64,000 bases of DNA. Origin: Alphaproteobacteria bacterium. Lineage in GTDB: Bacteria > Pseudomonadota > Alphaproteobacteria > Acetobacterales > Acetobacteraceae. This document shows positions 27,930 to 37,091 of this stretch, piece after piece. A program made the position numbers and the translations under genes. Location: positions 62,001-126,000 of the forward strand of contig JADZEB010000013.1 in NCBI GenBank assembly GCA_020850755.1. The letters run 5' to 3'. The first letter of the stretch is position 1; each line of letters begins with the position of its first letter. The notes beneath the pieces are model-generated. The model searched no databases. It saw nothing but the letters and a program-made list of their open reading frames with translations, and was not told where the DNA came from.

Positions 27930-29723
27930 CTAGCGCCCGGCGGCGTAGCCCTGCATGCCGCGCGGATTGGCCCCGGCCTTGATCAGCCCGGCATCGAGGC
28001 GCGCGGCGGAAAGCCGCCCCTCGCTCCACGGGCCGCCGACATCGAGCTTGTGGCCGCGCGCGCGCAAGCCTTCGGCGGTCTCGGCGGGGAAGCGTTCCTC
28101 GATCACGATCTTGCCCGGCCGGCTGCCGCGCGGCCAGAACGAACTCGGCCAGTGCTCGGTATGGAAGCTCGGGCAGTCGATCGCTTCCTGGATGTTCATG
28201 TTGTGGTGGACCATGCGCAGGAAGAAGGTGAGCGACCACTGGTCCTGCTGCTCGCCGCCCGGCGTGCCATAGGCCATGTAGGGCTTGCCGTCGCGCAGCG
28301 CGAAGCTGGGCGACAGCGTGGTGCGCGGGCGCTTGCGCGGCGCGAGCGATGAGGGCAGCCCCTCCTTGAGCCAGAACATCTGCCCGCGCGAGCCCATGCA
28401 GAGGCCCAGGCCCGGCACGATCGGCGAGGATTGCAGCCAGCCGGCCGAAGGCGTGGCCGAGATCATGTTGCCGTGCCGGTCGATCACGTCGAGATGGCAG
28501 GTGTCGCCCGAGGAGGCGCCGAGACGAGCGACCGTGGGCTCGCCCGCGCCAGGCCCGTAGTTGGAGCCGTAGTTGTTGGCCCCGCGCTTTGGGGCCTCGT
28601 CATCCACCCACACGCTGTAGCCGGGCACCTGTCCGGGACGCAACTCGTGGCTGGCCTCGGCCCCGATCAGCTTGCGCCGCTCGGCGTTGTAGGCGTCGGA
28701 AAGCAGGGTATCGAAGGGCACTTTCACGAAATCCGGATCGCCGTAATAGGCCTCGCGGTCGGCGAAGGCGAGCTTGGCCGCCTCGATCACCGTGTGGACG
28801 AAATCGGGGCCGAGCGGGTCCATCGCGCCAAGATCCATGTCGCGCAACAGAGCAAGCTGCTGGAGATAGGCCGGACCCTGGCTCCACGGCCCGCATTTCA
28901 GCACGGTGTGGCCGTGATAGTCGTAGCGCAGCGCCTCCTCGTAGGTGGCCTGCCAGCCGGCGAAATCATCGGCCGAGAGGAAGCCGCGATGGCGCCGGCC
29001 GGACACGTCCAGCACCTCGGTATTGCGGAAGAAGCGGTCCACCGCCTCGGCCACGAAACCCTTGTACCAGGCGGCGCGGGCGGCCTCGATCTGGCGGTCG
29101 CGATCGGCGCCGGCGGCCTCGGCTTCCTTCAGGATGCGCGCATAGGTGTCGGCCAGCACCGGGTTGCGGAAGATCGAGCCGGGCGCCGGCACCTGGCCGC
29201 CGGGCAGGTAGATCTCGGCCGAGCTTTTCCATTCCTGCTCGAACAGCGGCTTCATGGTCTTGATCGTGGCGCTGATGCGCGGCACCAGCGGATAGCCGTT
29301 GCGGGCATAGCCGATGGCGATCTCCATCACCTCGCGCGGGCGCATGGTGCCGTGGTCGCGCAGCATCAGCATCCAGGCGTCGAACGCCCCTGGCACGACG
29401 GCGCAGAGGAAGCCCGTGCCGGGCACGAGATCGAGCCCGAGCGCCTTGTAGGCGGCGATGGTGGCGGTAGCCGGCGCGGGTCCTTGCCCGCAGATCACCT
29501 GCTGGCGGCCGGTGCGCACGGAATGGAAGATGATCGGGCAATCCCCGCCCGGCCCGTTCAGGTGCGGCTCGACGATCTGCAGGGTGAAGCCGGCCGCCAC
29601 GGCGGCGTCGAAAGCATTGCCGCCGCGCTCGAGGATCGCCATGCCGGCGGCCGAGGCGAGCCAGTGGGTCGAGGCGACCATGCCGAAGGTGCCGGCAAGT
29701 TCGGGGCGGGTGGTGAAGGCCAT
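27930..29723 (-). CDS. gamma-glutamyltransferase-family protein
   Basis: N-terminal-nucleophile hydrolase of the gamma-glutamyltranspeptidase family, 597 residues. The N-terminal half has AILERGGNAFDAAVAAG and the substrate loop EPHLNGPGGD. The self-cleavage site and nucleophile is Thr408 in SGDTCHLD. The following YGTPGGEQQ matches the small-subunit oxyanion loop. No signal peptide is seen, unlike the periplasmic E. coli enzyme, so it may act in the cytoplasm. AGGAGGG precedes ATG 29723. Divergent from the molybdoenzyme operon and upstream of an MFS gene. It could cleave gamma-glutamyl amides or act as a cephalosporin-acylase-like amidase. Confidence 0.88.
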   Translation of the reverse strand: MAFTTRPELAGTFGMVASTHWLASAAGMAILERGGNAFDAAVAAGFTLQIVEPHLNGPGGDCPIIFHSVRTGRQQVICGQGPAPATATIAAYKALGLDLVPGTGFLCAVVPGAFDAWMLMLRDHGTMRPREVMEIAIGYARNGYPLVPRISATIKTMKPLFEQEWKSSAEIYLPGGQVPAPGSIFRNPVLADTYARILKEAEAAGADRDRQIEAARAAWYKGFVAEAVDRFFRNTEVLDVSGRRHRGFLSADDFAGWQATYEEALRYDYHGHTVLKCGPWSQGPAYLQQLALLRDMDLGAMDPLGPDFVHTVIEAAKLAFADREAYYGDPDFVKVPFDTLLSDAYNAERRKLIGAEASHELRPGQVPGYSVWVDDEAPKRGANNYGSNYGPGAGEPTVARLGASSGDTCHLDVIDRHGNMISATPSAGWLQSSPIVPGLGLCMGSRGQMFWLKEGLPSSLAPRKRPRTTLSPSFALRDGKPYMAYGTPGGEQQDQWSLTFFLRMVHHNMNIQEAIDCPSFHTEHWPSSFWPRGSRPGKIVIEERFPAETAEGLRARGHKLDVGGPWSEGRLSAARLDAGLIKAGANPRGMQGYAAGR

Positions 29724-29972
29724 AAGTCCCTCCTGGGAATTGCCCCGGGAATTGCGCGCCGAGGCCGCGCATCGTGGGGCGCACGCTGCCGGGCACGCTA
29801 GACGCAGCCCGGCGCCCCGGCAAGGTGTGCACGGCAAGGTGCGCGCGCGGCCAGAGGTGGCGGCGGGCGCGCATGCGGGCTTCACCGGCCCCGGGCGGGT
29901 TGCTAGTGTCCGCCACCACGGCGCCGCCACAGTGGGACCGGCGCGCCGCACGAAACGAAAGGGCAGGGGCGC
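29724..29972. other. intergenic region between divergent operons
   Basis: A 249-base GC-rich gap between the gamma-glutamyltransferase-like gene and the molybdoenzyme operon. It must hold both promoters. I see no clear -35/-10 pair, no convincing palindrome and no additional small gene; the only firm element is AGGAGGG on the minus strand next to 29723. Confidence 0.4.
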
Positions 29973-32870
29973 ATGGGGTGGACCAATCCCGAGGTGATCG
30001 ACACCTCGCCCTCGGTCTCGGACGAGGTCAAGGCCACCACCTGCTACATGTGCGCCTGCCGCTGCGGCATCCGCGTGCACCTGAAGGATGGCCGCATCCG
30101 CTATATCGAGGGCAACAAGGCGCACCCCGTGAACAAGGGCGTGCTCTGTGCCAAGGGCTCGGCCGGGATCATGCAGCACTACTCGCCGGCGCGACTGTCC
30201 AAGCCGCTCCTGCGCGTGGGCGAGCGCGGCTCGGGCGACTTCAAGGAGATCGAGTGGGACGAGGCGCTGCGGCTGGCCACCACATGGCTGTCCGAGGTGC
30301 GCAACACCGATCCGCGCAAGCTTGCCTTCTTCACCGGCCGCGACCAGAGCCAGTCCTTGACCGGCTGGTGGGCGCAGCAGTTCGGCACGCCCAATTTCGC
30401 CGCGCATGGCGGCTTCTGTTCCGTCAACATGGCGGCGGCCGGCCTCTATTCCATCGGCGGCAGCTTCTGGGAGTTCGGCGAGCCGGACTGGGAGCATAGC
30501 CGCTACTTCATGATGTTCGGCGTGGCCGAGGACCATGACAGCAACCCGATCAAGGCCGGGCTGACCAGGCTCAAGGAACGCGGCGCCAAGTATGTCGCGG
30601 TCAACCCGGTGCGCACCGCCTATGCCGCCGTGGCCGACGAGTGGATCGGCATCCGCCCCGGCACGGATGGCGCACTGGTGCTGGCGCTGGTGCACGAACT
30701 GTTGAAGGCGCAGAAGGTCGATCTCGATTTCCTGGTGCGCTACACCAACGCGCCCTGGCTGGTGATCGAGGCGCCCGGCACCGCCGAGCACGGCCTGTTC
30801 GCGCGCGACGCCGAGGGACGTCCGCTCTGCTTCGACCACAAGAGCGGCGCGGTCGCCTCGGCCCTGTCGCCCAATGTGCAGCCGGCGCTATCGGGCACGC
30901 ACAGGCTCCCCGACGGCCGCGCCGCGCGGCCCTCCTTCGCGCTGCTCGCCGAGAAGTATATCGACGGCCGCTACTCGCCCGAGGCCGCGGCGATCGTCAC
31001 CGGCGTTCCGGCCGCGACCATCCGCCGCTTGGCGGCCGAGATCGCGCACGCCGCCTTCAGCCGCCAGATCGAGCTGCCGATCGCCTGGACCGACTGGGCC
31101 GGGCGCCGGCACGAGACGATGATCGGCCGCCCAGTGGCGTTCCACGCCATGCGCGGCATCTCCGCCCATGCCAACGGCTTCCAGACCTGCCGCGCGCTGC
31201 ATGTCCTGCAGATGCTCTTGGGCGCGATCGATACACCCGGCGCGTTCCGCTACAAGTCGCCCTATCCGCGCGCCTGCCCGCCGCCGCTCAAGCCGGCCGG
31301 CAAGCCCGGCCAGGTCGAGCCGCTCAAGCCCATGCCGGGGCCGCCGCTCGGCTTCCCGATGGGGCCGGAGGATCTCCTGCTGGAAGCGGACGGCTCGGCG
31401 CGGCGCATCGACAAGGCCTATTCCTGGGAAGCGCCGGTGGCCGCGCACGGGATGATGCATCTCGTCATCCGCAACGCCTGGGCGGGCGACCCGTACCCGA
31501 TCGAAGTGCTGTTCATGTACATGGCCAACATGGCCTGGAACTCGGCCATGAACAGCGCCGGCACGATCGAGATGCTGACCGCCAAGGATGCCGGCGGGCG
31601 CTACCGCATTCCGCGCATCATCTACGCCGATGCGTTCCTGAGCGAGACCGTGCCCTATGCCGACCTGATCCTGCCCGACACCACCTATCTAGAGCGGTGG
31701 GACTGCGTGTCGATGCTCGATCGCCCGATCGGCAGCGCGCATGGTCCGGCCGATGCGATCCGCCAGCCCGTGCTGCAACCCGATCGCGACGTGCGCCCGT
31801 TCCAGGACGTGCTACTGGACCTCGGCGTCCGCCTCGGCCTGCCCGGCATGGTCAAGGAGGACGGCAATCCGCGCTTCCCCGGCGGCTATGCCGACTATCT
31901 CGTCAACCATGAGCGTCCGCCCGGCTCGGGCATCGGCCCCCTGGCCGGCTGGCGCGGCGCCGACGGGGCCAAGGCGGGCAAGGGCGAGCCCAACCCCGAC
32001 CAGCTCGCCCGCTATGTCGAGAATGGCTGCTTCTGGAAGCAGGAACTGCCCGAGACGGCGCTCTACTACAAGCACGCCAACAAGGCCTATCTGGAACACG
32101 CGGTGGCGATGGGCTTCATCGGCAAGGCCGAGCAGATCGTGCTGCAATTGTATGTCGAGCCGATGCAGAAATTCCGCCTCGCCGCCGACGGGCACGGCAA
32201 GGTGCAGCCGCCCGACCATCTGCGCGCGCGCATCCGCGAGCATTTCGACCCGCTGCCGATCTGGTATCCGCCCTTCGAACACCAGGCGGTGTCGGACGCG
32301 GCCTTCCCGCTCTCGGCGGTGACGCAGCGGCCGGCGGCGATGTACCACTCCTGGGGTTCGCAGAACGCCTGGCTGCGCCAGATCCATGGCGAGAACCGGC
32401 TGTTCATGAACCGCGCCACCGCCGCGGCACTCGGCATCGCCGATGATGACTGGGTCTATGTCACCAGCCATCACGGCCGCATCAAGTGCCAGGTCAAGCT
32501 GATGGAGGGCGTGAACGACCGCACCGTCTGGACCTGGAACGCGATCGGCAAGCGGGCCGGGGCGTGGAATCTCGATCCGCGCGCGCCCGAGGCCCGGCGC
32601 GGCTTCCTGCTCAACCACCTGATCGCCGAGCTTCTGCCCGAGCAGGGCGGGCACCGGCTGCCGAATGCCGATCCGATCACCGGCCAGGCCGCCTGGTACG
32701 ATCTGCGCGTGCGGGTGGAGAAGGCGCCCGCCGGCGCCGCCGTGTCGGAGCCGGCGTTCAAGCCGCTGCCGGTGCTGCCCGGCGTCGGCCGCCGGCCCGG
32801 CATCCTGCGCTATGGCGAGGAGATCCGCGCCGCCCGGCTTGGCGGGCGCGGCGGAAGGAGCGGCCCATGA
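29973..32870 (+). CDS. DMSO-reductase-family molybdopterin catalytic subunit
   Basis: Bis-molybdopterin-guanine-dinucleotide oxidoreductase, 965 residues. The N-terminal 4Fe-4S site is Cys24-x2-Cys27-x3-Cys31-x27-Cys59. Cys148 in HGGFCSVNM is a plausible molybdenum ligand. The C-terminal cofactor-binding domain begins near YHSWGSQNAWLRQIH. There is no twin-arginine signal, so unlike DmsA or PhsA it probably faces the cytoplasm. This recalls phenylacetyl-CoA:acceptor oxidoreductase (PadB), a possibility only. It overlaps the iron-sulfur subunit by ATGA. No maturation chaperone (TorD/DmsD type) is adjacent. Physiological substrate unknown. Confidence 0.88.
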   Translation: MGWTNPEVIDTSPSVSDEVKATTCYMCACRCGIRVHLKDGRIRYIEGNKAHPVNKGVLCAKGSAGIMQHYSPARLSKPLLRVGERGSGDFKEIEWDEALRLATTWLSEVRNTDPRKLAFFTGRDQSQSLTGWWAQQFGTPNFAAHGGFCSVNMAAAGLYSIGGSFWEFGEPDWEHSRYFMMFGVAEDHDSNPIKAGLTRLKERGAKYVAVNPVRTAYAAVADEWIGIRPGTDGALVLALVHELLKAQKVDLDFLVRYTNAPWLVIEAPGTAEHGLFARDAEGRPLCFDHKSGAVASALSPNVQPALSGTHRLPDGRAARPSFALLAEKYIDGRYSPEAAAIVTGVPAATIRRLAAEIAHAAFSRQIELPIAWTDWAGRRHETMIGRPVAFHAMRGISAHANGFQTCRALHVLQMLLGAIDTPGAFRYKSPYPRACPPPLKPAGKPGQVEPLKPMPGPPLGFPMGPEDLLLEADGSARRIDKAYSWEAPVAAHGMMHLVIRNAWAGDPYPIEVLFMYMANMAWNSAMNSAGTIEMLTAKDAGGRYRIPRIIYADAFLSETVPYADLILPDTTYLERWDCVSMLDRPIGSAHGPADAIRQPVLQPDRDVRPFQDVLLDLGVRLGLPGMVKEDGNPRFPGGYADYLVNHERPPGSGIGPLAGWRGADGAKAGKGEPNPDQLARYVENGCFWKQELPETALYYKHANKAYLEHAVAMGFIGKAEQIVLQLYVEPMQKFRLAADGHGKVQPPDHLRARIREHFDPLPIWYPPFEHQAVSDAAFPLSAVTQRPAAMYHSWGSQNAWLRQIHGENRLFMNRATAAALGIADDDWVYVTSHHGRIKCQVKLMEGVNDRTVWTWNAIGKRAGAWNLDPRAPEARRGFLLNHLIAELLPEQGGHRLPNADPITGQAAWYDLRVRVEKAPAGAAVSEPAFKPLPVLPGVGRRPGILRYGEEIRAARLGGRGGRSGP

Positions 32871-33607
32871 CCAGCCTGCCGCCCCCTTCGGCCCGCAAGC
32901 TCGGGCTGGTGATCGATCTCGATGTCTGCGTCGGCTGCCATGCCTGCGCCGTCAACTGCAAGGAGTGGAACGCCGCCGGCCATTCCGCACCGCTGACCGA
33001 TCTCGACCCCTATGGGGCCAACGCCAATGGCGTCTGGTTCAATCGCGTGCACAGCTTCGAGGCGGGCGAGGGCGCGGCCAGCCGCACCGTCCACTTCCCG
33101 AAGAGCTGCCTGCATTGCGAGGAGCCGGCCTGCGTCACCGTCTGCCCCACCGGCGCCAGCTACAAGCGCGTCGAGGACGGCATCGTGCTGGTCAACCCGG
33201 ATACCTGCATCGGCTGCAAGCTCTGCTCCTGGGCCTGCCCCTATGGCGCGCGCGAGTTCGACCACGATGCCGGCGTGATGAAGAAGTGCACGCTCTGCAT
33301 CGACCGCATCTACAACGAGAACCTGGAGGAAGCCGACCGCGTGCCAGCCTGCGTCTCCACCTGCCCGGCCTCGGCGCGGCATTTCGGCGACCTCGGCGAT
33401 CCGGGCTCGGCGGTGTCGCGCCTGGTGGCCGAGCGGGGCGGCTACGACCTGATGCCGGAGATGTGCTACAAGCCCGTCAACAAGTATCTGCCGCCACGCC
33501 AGCGCCAGTGCGGCGCCGGCCATGACGGGGCGCCGAGCAGCCTTGCCGCGCCCGAGCCTGCGCCGGGCGGATTGCTCGGCTGGCTCGACCGCGTTCTCTC
33601 GCGCTAG
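32867..33607 (+). CDS. 4Fe-4S ferredoxin electron-transfer subunit (DmsB-like)
   Basis: Iron-sulfur subunit that passes electrons between the molybdopterin subunit and the membrane anchor, 246 residues. Four cysteine groups predict four 4Fe-4S clusters: CVGCHACAVNC, CLHCEEPACVTVC, CIGCKLCSWAC and CTLC paired with CVSTC. The start overlaps the upstream stop (ATGA at 32867-32870), a strong sign of coupled translation, and the anchor gene follows 14 bases later. No signal peptide, in line with a cytoplasmic-facing complex. A C-terminal Pro/Ala-rich linker ends in LLGWLDRVL. Confidence 0.93.
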   Translation: MTSLPPPSARKLGLVIDLDVCVGCHACAVNCKEWNAAGHSAPLTDLDPYGANANGVWFNRVHSFEAGEGAASRTVHFPKSCLHCEEPACVTVCPTGASYKRVEDGIVLVNPDTCIGCKLCSWACPYGAREFDHDAGVMKKCTLCIDRIYNENLEEADRVPACVSTCPASARHFGDLGDPGSAVSRLVAERGGYDLMPEMCYKPVNKYLPPRQRQCGAGHDGAPSSLAAPEPAPGGLLGWLDRVLSR

Positions 33608-33621
33608 GGGAGGGCGCCGCC

Positions 33622-34578
33622 ATGCATCCCGCCGCTTCGGTCATCTTCTTCACCGTCTCCTCGGGGGCAGGCTACGGCCTGCTCGCCACGCTCGCCCTGC
33701 TTGCGGCCTTCGGGCTGATCGCGCCCGGGCTCGGGCTTGGCCTCGCCGGCTTCGGTCTGGCGCTGGCGCTGGTCACGGCCGGGCTTCTGTCCTCGACCTT
33801 CCATCTCGGCCATCCCGAGCGGGCGTGGCGGGCGCTGACGCAATGGCGCAGCTCCTGGCTGTCGCGCGAGGGTGTGGCGGCGGTGGTCACCTACGTCCCG
33901 GCCGGTCTCCTCGCGCTGCTGTTCACGTTCTTCACGCCTGGGCCGGGCGCGCGGCTGGTGCTCGGGCTTGCCACGGCGGCGATGGCGGTGTTGACGGTCT
34001 ACTCGACCGGCATGATCTACCGCGTGCTGAAGCCGGTGCATCAGTGGCACAATGCCTGGGTGGTGCCGGGCTATCTCGTGCTCGGCGCGGCGACCGGCCT
34101 TCTCGCGGCGCATGCGCTGCTGCGCGCCTTTGCGCCCGAGGGCAGCGCGCCCGCGATCGTCGGCATCGCCGCGCTCGCGGCGGTGGCGGCGGGCTTCCTG
34201 CTCAAGCGCGGCTACTGGGCCTTCATCGATGCCACGCCCGCCGCCAGCACGGCCGAGACGGCAACGGGGCTTGGCGCTTTCGGCCGCGTTCGGCTGCTGG
34301 AGGCGCCGCACACCGGCACCAATTTCCTGATGCAGGAGATGGGCTATCGCGTCGCGCGCAAGCATGCGGCGCGGCTGCGCCTGATCGCCCAGCTTGCCGC
34401 CTTCCTGCTGCCGGCGGCCTTCACGCTTGCGGCGCTGCTGCTGGGCGGCGTTGCGGCCTCGTTGCTCGCGATCGTCGCGGCGGCCCTGGGCATCCTCGGC
34501 GTGGCGGTCGAGCGCTGGCTGTTCTTCGCCGAGGCGAAGCACACCGTCTCGCTCTACTACGGCGCCGAACGCGCCTGA
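33622..34578 (+). CDS. DmsC-like membrane anchor subunit
   Basis: Integral membrane subunit of 318 residues with about eight hydrophobic helices, matching the DmsC family that anchors molybdoenzymes and exchanges electrons with quinol. The conserved start (MHPAASVIFFTVSSGAGYG) and the STFHLGHPERAWRAL loop, where His and Arg near the quinol site are expected, support it. It is last of the three-gene operon. Three tandem 15-base repeats follow the stop. Confidence 0.9.
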   Translation: MHPAASVIFFTVSSGAGYGLLATLALLAAFGLIAPGLGLGLAGFGLALALVTAGLLSSTFHLGHPERAWRALTQWRSSWLSREGVAAVVTYVPAGLLALLFTFFTPGPGARLVLGLATAAMAVLTVYSTGMIYRVLKPVHQWHNAWVVPGYLVLGAATGLLAAHALLRAFAPEGSAPAIVGIAALAAVAAGFLLKRGYWAFIDATPAASTAETATGLGAFGRVRLLEAPHTGTNFLMQEMGYRVARKHAARLRLIAQLAAFLLPAAFTLAALLLGGVAASLLAIVAAALGILGVAVERWLFFAEAKHTVSLYYGAERA

Positions 34579-34584
34579 GCCCCG

Positions 34585-34629
34585 CAGGAAACAGCCAGGC
34601 AGGGAACAGCCCGGCAGGGAACGCTCAGG
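34585..34629. repeat. three tandem 15-base repeats
   Basis: Units CAGGAAACAGCCAGG (34585-34599), CAGGGAACAGCCCGG (34600-34614) and CAGGGAACGCTCAGG (34615-34629) stand head to tail. They fill the gap between the convergent DmsC-like and HyuB2 genes and extend across the HyuB2 stop codon. They do not form an obvious hairpin. Confidence 0.8.
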
Positions 34630-36187
34630 CGGGTCTGCCGTAGCCGCCGCCGCCGGGCGTGTCGATCTCGACCACGTCGCCGGTGTTGATGATGTGCGTC
34701 CGGCGCGGGTCGATCGGCGTGCCGTTCAGCCGCACTGCGCCGAGCGCGCCGTCGCCGCCACCATTGAGACCGGGCGCGGCAGCGCGCAGGCGGTTGGCCA
34801 TGAAGCTCATGGTCGTCGGCGTGTCGGCCAGGATGCGGAAGGCGAAGCGCTGTCCGTCCCCGCCCGGCTGCGCACCCGCGCCACCCGAGCCGCGACGCAG
34901 GTCGCGCCCGAGCATCACCATCGGCGTCTGCGTCTCGATCGCCTCGATCGGCGTGTTGGCGAGGTTGGAGGGGAAGGAGATCGATGGCAGGCCCGGCCGC
35001 CGGGCAGAGGCGCCCTGGCCGCCATTCATGAAATAGACCGTCGCGAAGCGCCGCCCCTGGTGCGCGCCGGCCAGATGCACGCACCATTGCGGCGAACCGG
35101 ACGGGGCCTGCACGCGGTCGGGCAGGGCGGGCGTCAGCGCTCCCATGATCACTGGCGGCAGCATGTGCCCGGTCATGGCGCGCGCACCGACCGGCGCGGG
35201 ATAGTGCGGGTTGAGCACGCTGCCCGGCGGCGCGGTGACCGTGAGCGGCTTGAAGCTGCCTTCGTTGTTCGGCACGGCGGGCGAGAGCAGGCATTTCAGC
35301 GCGAACGCCGTGTAGGCGAAGGTGTAGCTCGGCACCACGTTGATCGCCTTTGGCAGCTGCGCCGAGGAGCCGGTGTAATCGACCGCGATCGTGTCGCCCT
35401 TCACCCGCACCCTGGTGGCGATGACCAGCGGCTGCTCGAAGCCGTCGCTTTCCAGCCGGTAGCTGTATTCGCCGTCCGGCACCTCGCGGATAGCGGCCCG
35501 CATGGCGGATTCCGAGCGTCGCTGCACCTCGGCGCCGAGCGCGTCGATGTCGACGCCCGTCTCGTCGATCAGCGCCACCACGCGCTCGCCCAGGAATCGG
35601 TTGGCCGTCACCTGCGCCCAGAGATCGCCCATGACCTGCTCGGGCACGCGGACATTCGTCTCCAGTATGCGCCACAGCACGGGCTCGGGCTTGCCGCGTT
35701 CGAGCAGCTTGGAGGGCATGATGCGCAGGCCCTCCTCGTAGAGTTCGCGGATCTCGGGGCTGCGCAGCCGACCGCCGATATCGGGGCTGTGCGCGACCGT
35801 GGCGGCGATCGCCACCACCTTGCCGCGGCGGAAGATCGGCATCGCCACGTTGATGTCGGGCAGATGCCCGGTGCCGAGCCAGGGGTCGTTGGTCGTCAGC
35901 ACGTCGCCGGGCTTGAGCGTCTCCAGCGGGAAGGCCGCGAGCAGGTGCTTCACGGTAGCCGGCAGGGTGCAGATGAAGGACGGGATCGACAGCGTGCTCT
36001 GGGCCAGGCTGCGGCCCCTGGTGTCCAGCAGCACCACGGCATAGTCGTTGGAGTCACGCACGATGGTGGAGAAGGCGGTGCGCACCATCTGGGCGGCGGC
36101 CTCGTCCACCATGGACACGAGGCGCGTCCACAGGATCTCGAGCGTCACGGGGTCGAACTGGGCGCGGGAGTGGCGTTCGTTTCTCAT
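34625..36187 (-). CDS. hydantoinase B/oxoprolinase-family protein 2 (HyuB)
   Basis: Second HyuB homolog, 520 residues, paralogous to the gene at 16396 (TLEILWTRLVSMVDEAAA, RDSNDYAVV, TNDPWLGTGHLPD, GGGGYG). ATG 36187 is the first start giving the family N-terminus; the upstream frame to 36274 overlaps the promoter side of the racemase-like gene. No HyuA gene is present. It would hydrolyse or ring-open a cyclic imide or lactam, or act with a distant HyuA. Its divergent neighbour is an Asp/Glu racemase-like gene; hydantoin racemases belong to that superfamily, a tentative functional link. Confidence 0.88.
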   Translation of the reverse strand: MRNERHSRAQFDPVTLEILWTRLVSMVDEAAAQMVRTAFSTIVRDSNDYAVVLLDTRGRSLAQSTLSIPSFICTLPATVKHLLAAFPLETLKPGDVLTTNDPWLGTGHLPDINVAMPIFRRGKVVAIAATVAHSPDIGGRLRSPEIRELYEEGLRIMPSKLLERGKPEPVLWRILETNVRVPEQVMGDLWAQVTANRFLGERVVALIDETGVDIDALGAEVQRRSESAMRAAIREVPDGEYSYRLESDGFEQPLVIATRVRVKGDTIAVDYTGSSAQLPKAINVVPSYTFAYTAFALKCLLSPAVPNNEGSFKPLTVTAPPGSVLNPHYPAPVGARAMTGHMLPPVIMGALTPALPDRVQAPSGSPQWCVHLAGAHQGRRFATVYFMNGGQGASARRPGLPSISFPSNLANTPIEAIETQTPMVMLGRDLRRGSGGAGAQPGGDGQRFAFRILADTPTTMSFMANRLRAAAPGLNGGGDGALGAVRLNGTPIDPRRTHIINTGDVVEIDTPGGGGYGRPA

Positions 36188-36294
36188 GGCTCGAAACCTA
36201 GCGGCGGCCCTGCCGCGCCGCAATCCCGCTTGACCGAGATGGGTGCTTGGCAGGACACTGCCGCGTTGTTGCACCTCGGCAACGGGAGGAAGCG

Positions 36295-37050
36295 ATGTCC
36301 ACGAATCTGCGCCGGTTCGGCGTTCTGGTCCCGCCTGGCAATGTTGTGGTGGAGGACGAGTTTCCCCGCTACCTGCCCGACGGCTTGCAGATGCATGTCG
36401 CGCGCATGTATCGCCGCTCGCGCTCGGTGACCTATGACAGCCTGACCGAGATGCTGGAATCGGTCGAGGCAGTCACCCGTGGCCTCGCGCTCACCTTGCC
36501 CGAAGCGATCCTGTTCGCCTGCACCTCGGCCAGCTTCAAGGATGGGCTGGGCGAGGATCGCAAGCTCGCCGCCAAGATCTCGGCCGCCGCCAACGGCGTG
36601 CCGGCGCTCTGCACCTCGACCGCGCTGGTCGAGGCGCTGCAGCATATCGGCGCGCGCAAGGTGTTCCTCGTCACCCCCTATATCGAGGACCTGAACAAGC
36701 GCGAGGAGGTGTTCTTCGACCAGGCGGGCTTCACGCTCACCGGCACGGCCTCGTTCCTGTACGAGGACACGGTCGATATCCGCAACACCCCCTCGGCCGA
36801 GGTGGCGAAGCTCGTGCTCGCCAACCGCAAGGCGGCGGAAGCGGCGGATGCGGTGTTCATCTCCTGCACCAACCTGCATGCGATGGACCAGCTTGCCGCG
36901 CTGGAGGCCACGCTCGGCCGGCCGGTGCTGTGCTCGAACCAGTGCACGCTCTGGGCCGGGTTCAACGCGCTCGGCGTTTCGGGCGCCGGCAGGAATGGCG
37001 GCAGCCTGCTCGACGGCACGGCGCGGGCGCGCGCCGCGGCGGCCGAGTAG
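36295..37050 (+). CDS. Asp/Glu racemase-superfamily protein (maleate isomerase/AMDase-like)
   Basis: Cytoplasmic member of the maleate cis-trans isomerase/arylmalonate decarboxylase/hydantoin racemase superfamily, 251 residues. Both cysteine-containing active-site segments are present: FACTSASF in the N-terminal half and ISCTNLHAMDQL in the C-terminal half. LVPPGNVVVEDEF at the start is typical of the maleate isomerase group. ATG 36295 follows GGGAGGAA. Divergent from HyuB2. It could racemise a hydantoin-type substrate for HyuB2 or isomerise maleate; sequence alone does not decide. Confidence 0.85.
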   Translation: MSTNLRRFGVLVPPGNVVVEDEFPRYLPDGLQMHVARMYRRSRSVTYDSLTEMLESVEAVTRGLALTLPEAILFACTSASFKDGLGEDRKLAAKISAAANGVPALCTSTALVEALQHIGARKVFLVTPYIEDLNKREEVFFDQAGFTLTGTASFLYEDTVDIRNTPSAEVAKLVLANRKAAEAADAVFISCTNLHAMDQLAALEATLGRPVLCSNQCTLWAGFNALGVSGAGRNGGSLLDGTARARAAAAE

Positions 37051-37091
37051 CATACCGAACCGCCCGGCGGGATGGTGGCCGCGCCGCCACC

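Noticed and set aside
25552..27933. Plus-strand frame of 793 codons across the M20 and MFS genes
   Set aside because: No recognisable domain; the true genes in this interval have complete catalytic and membrane patterns.
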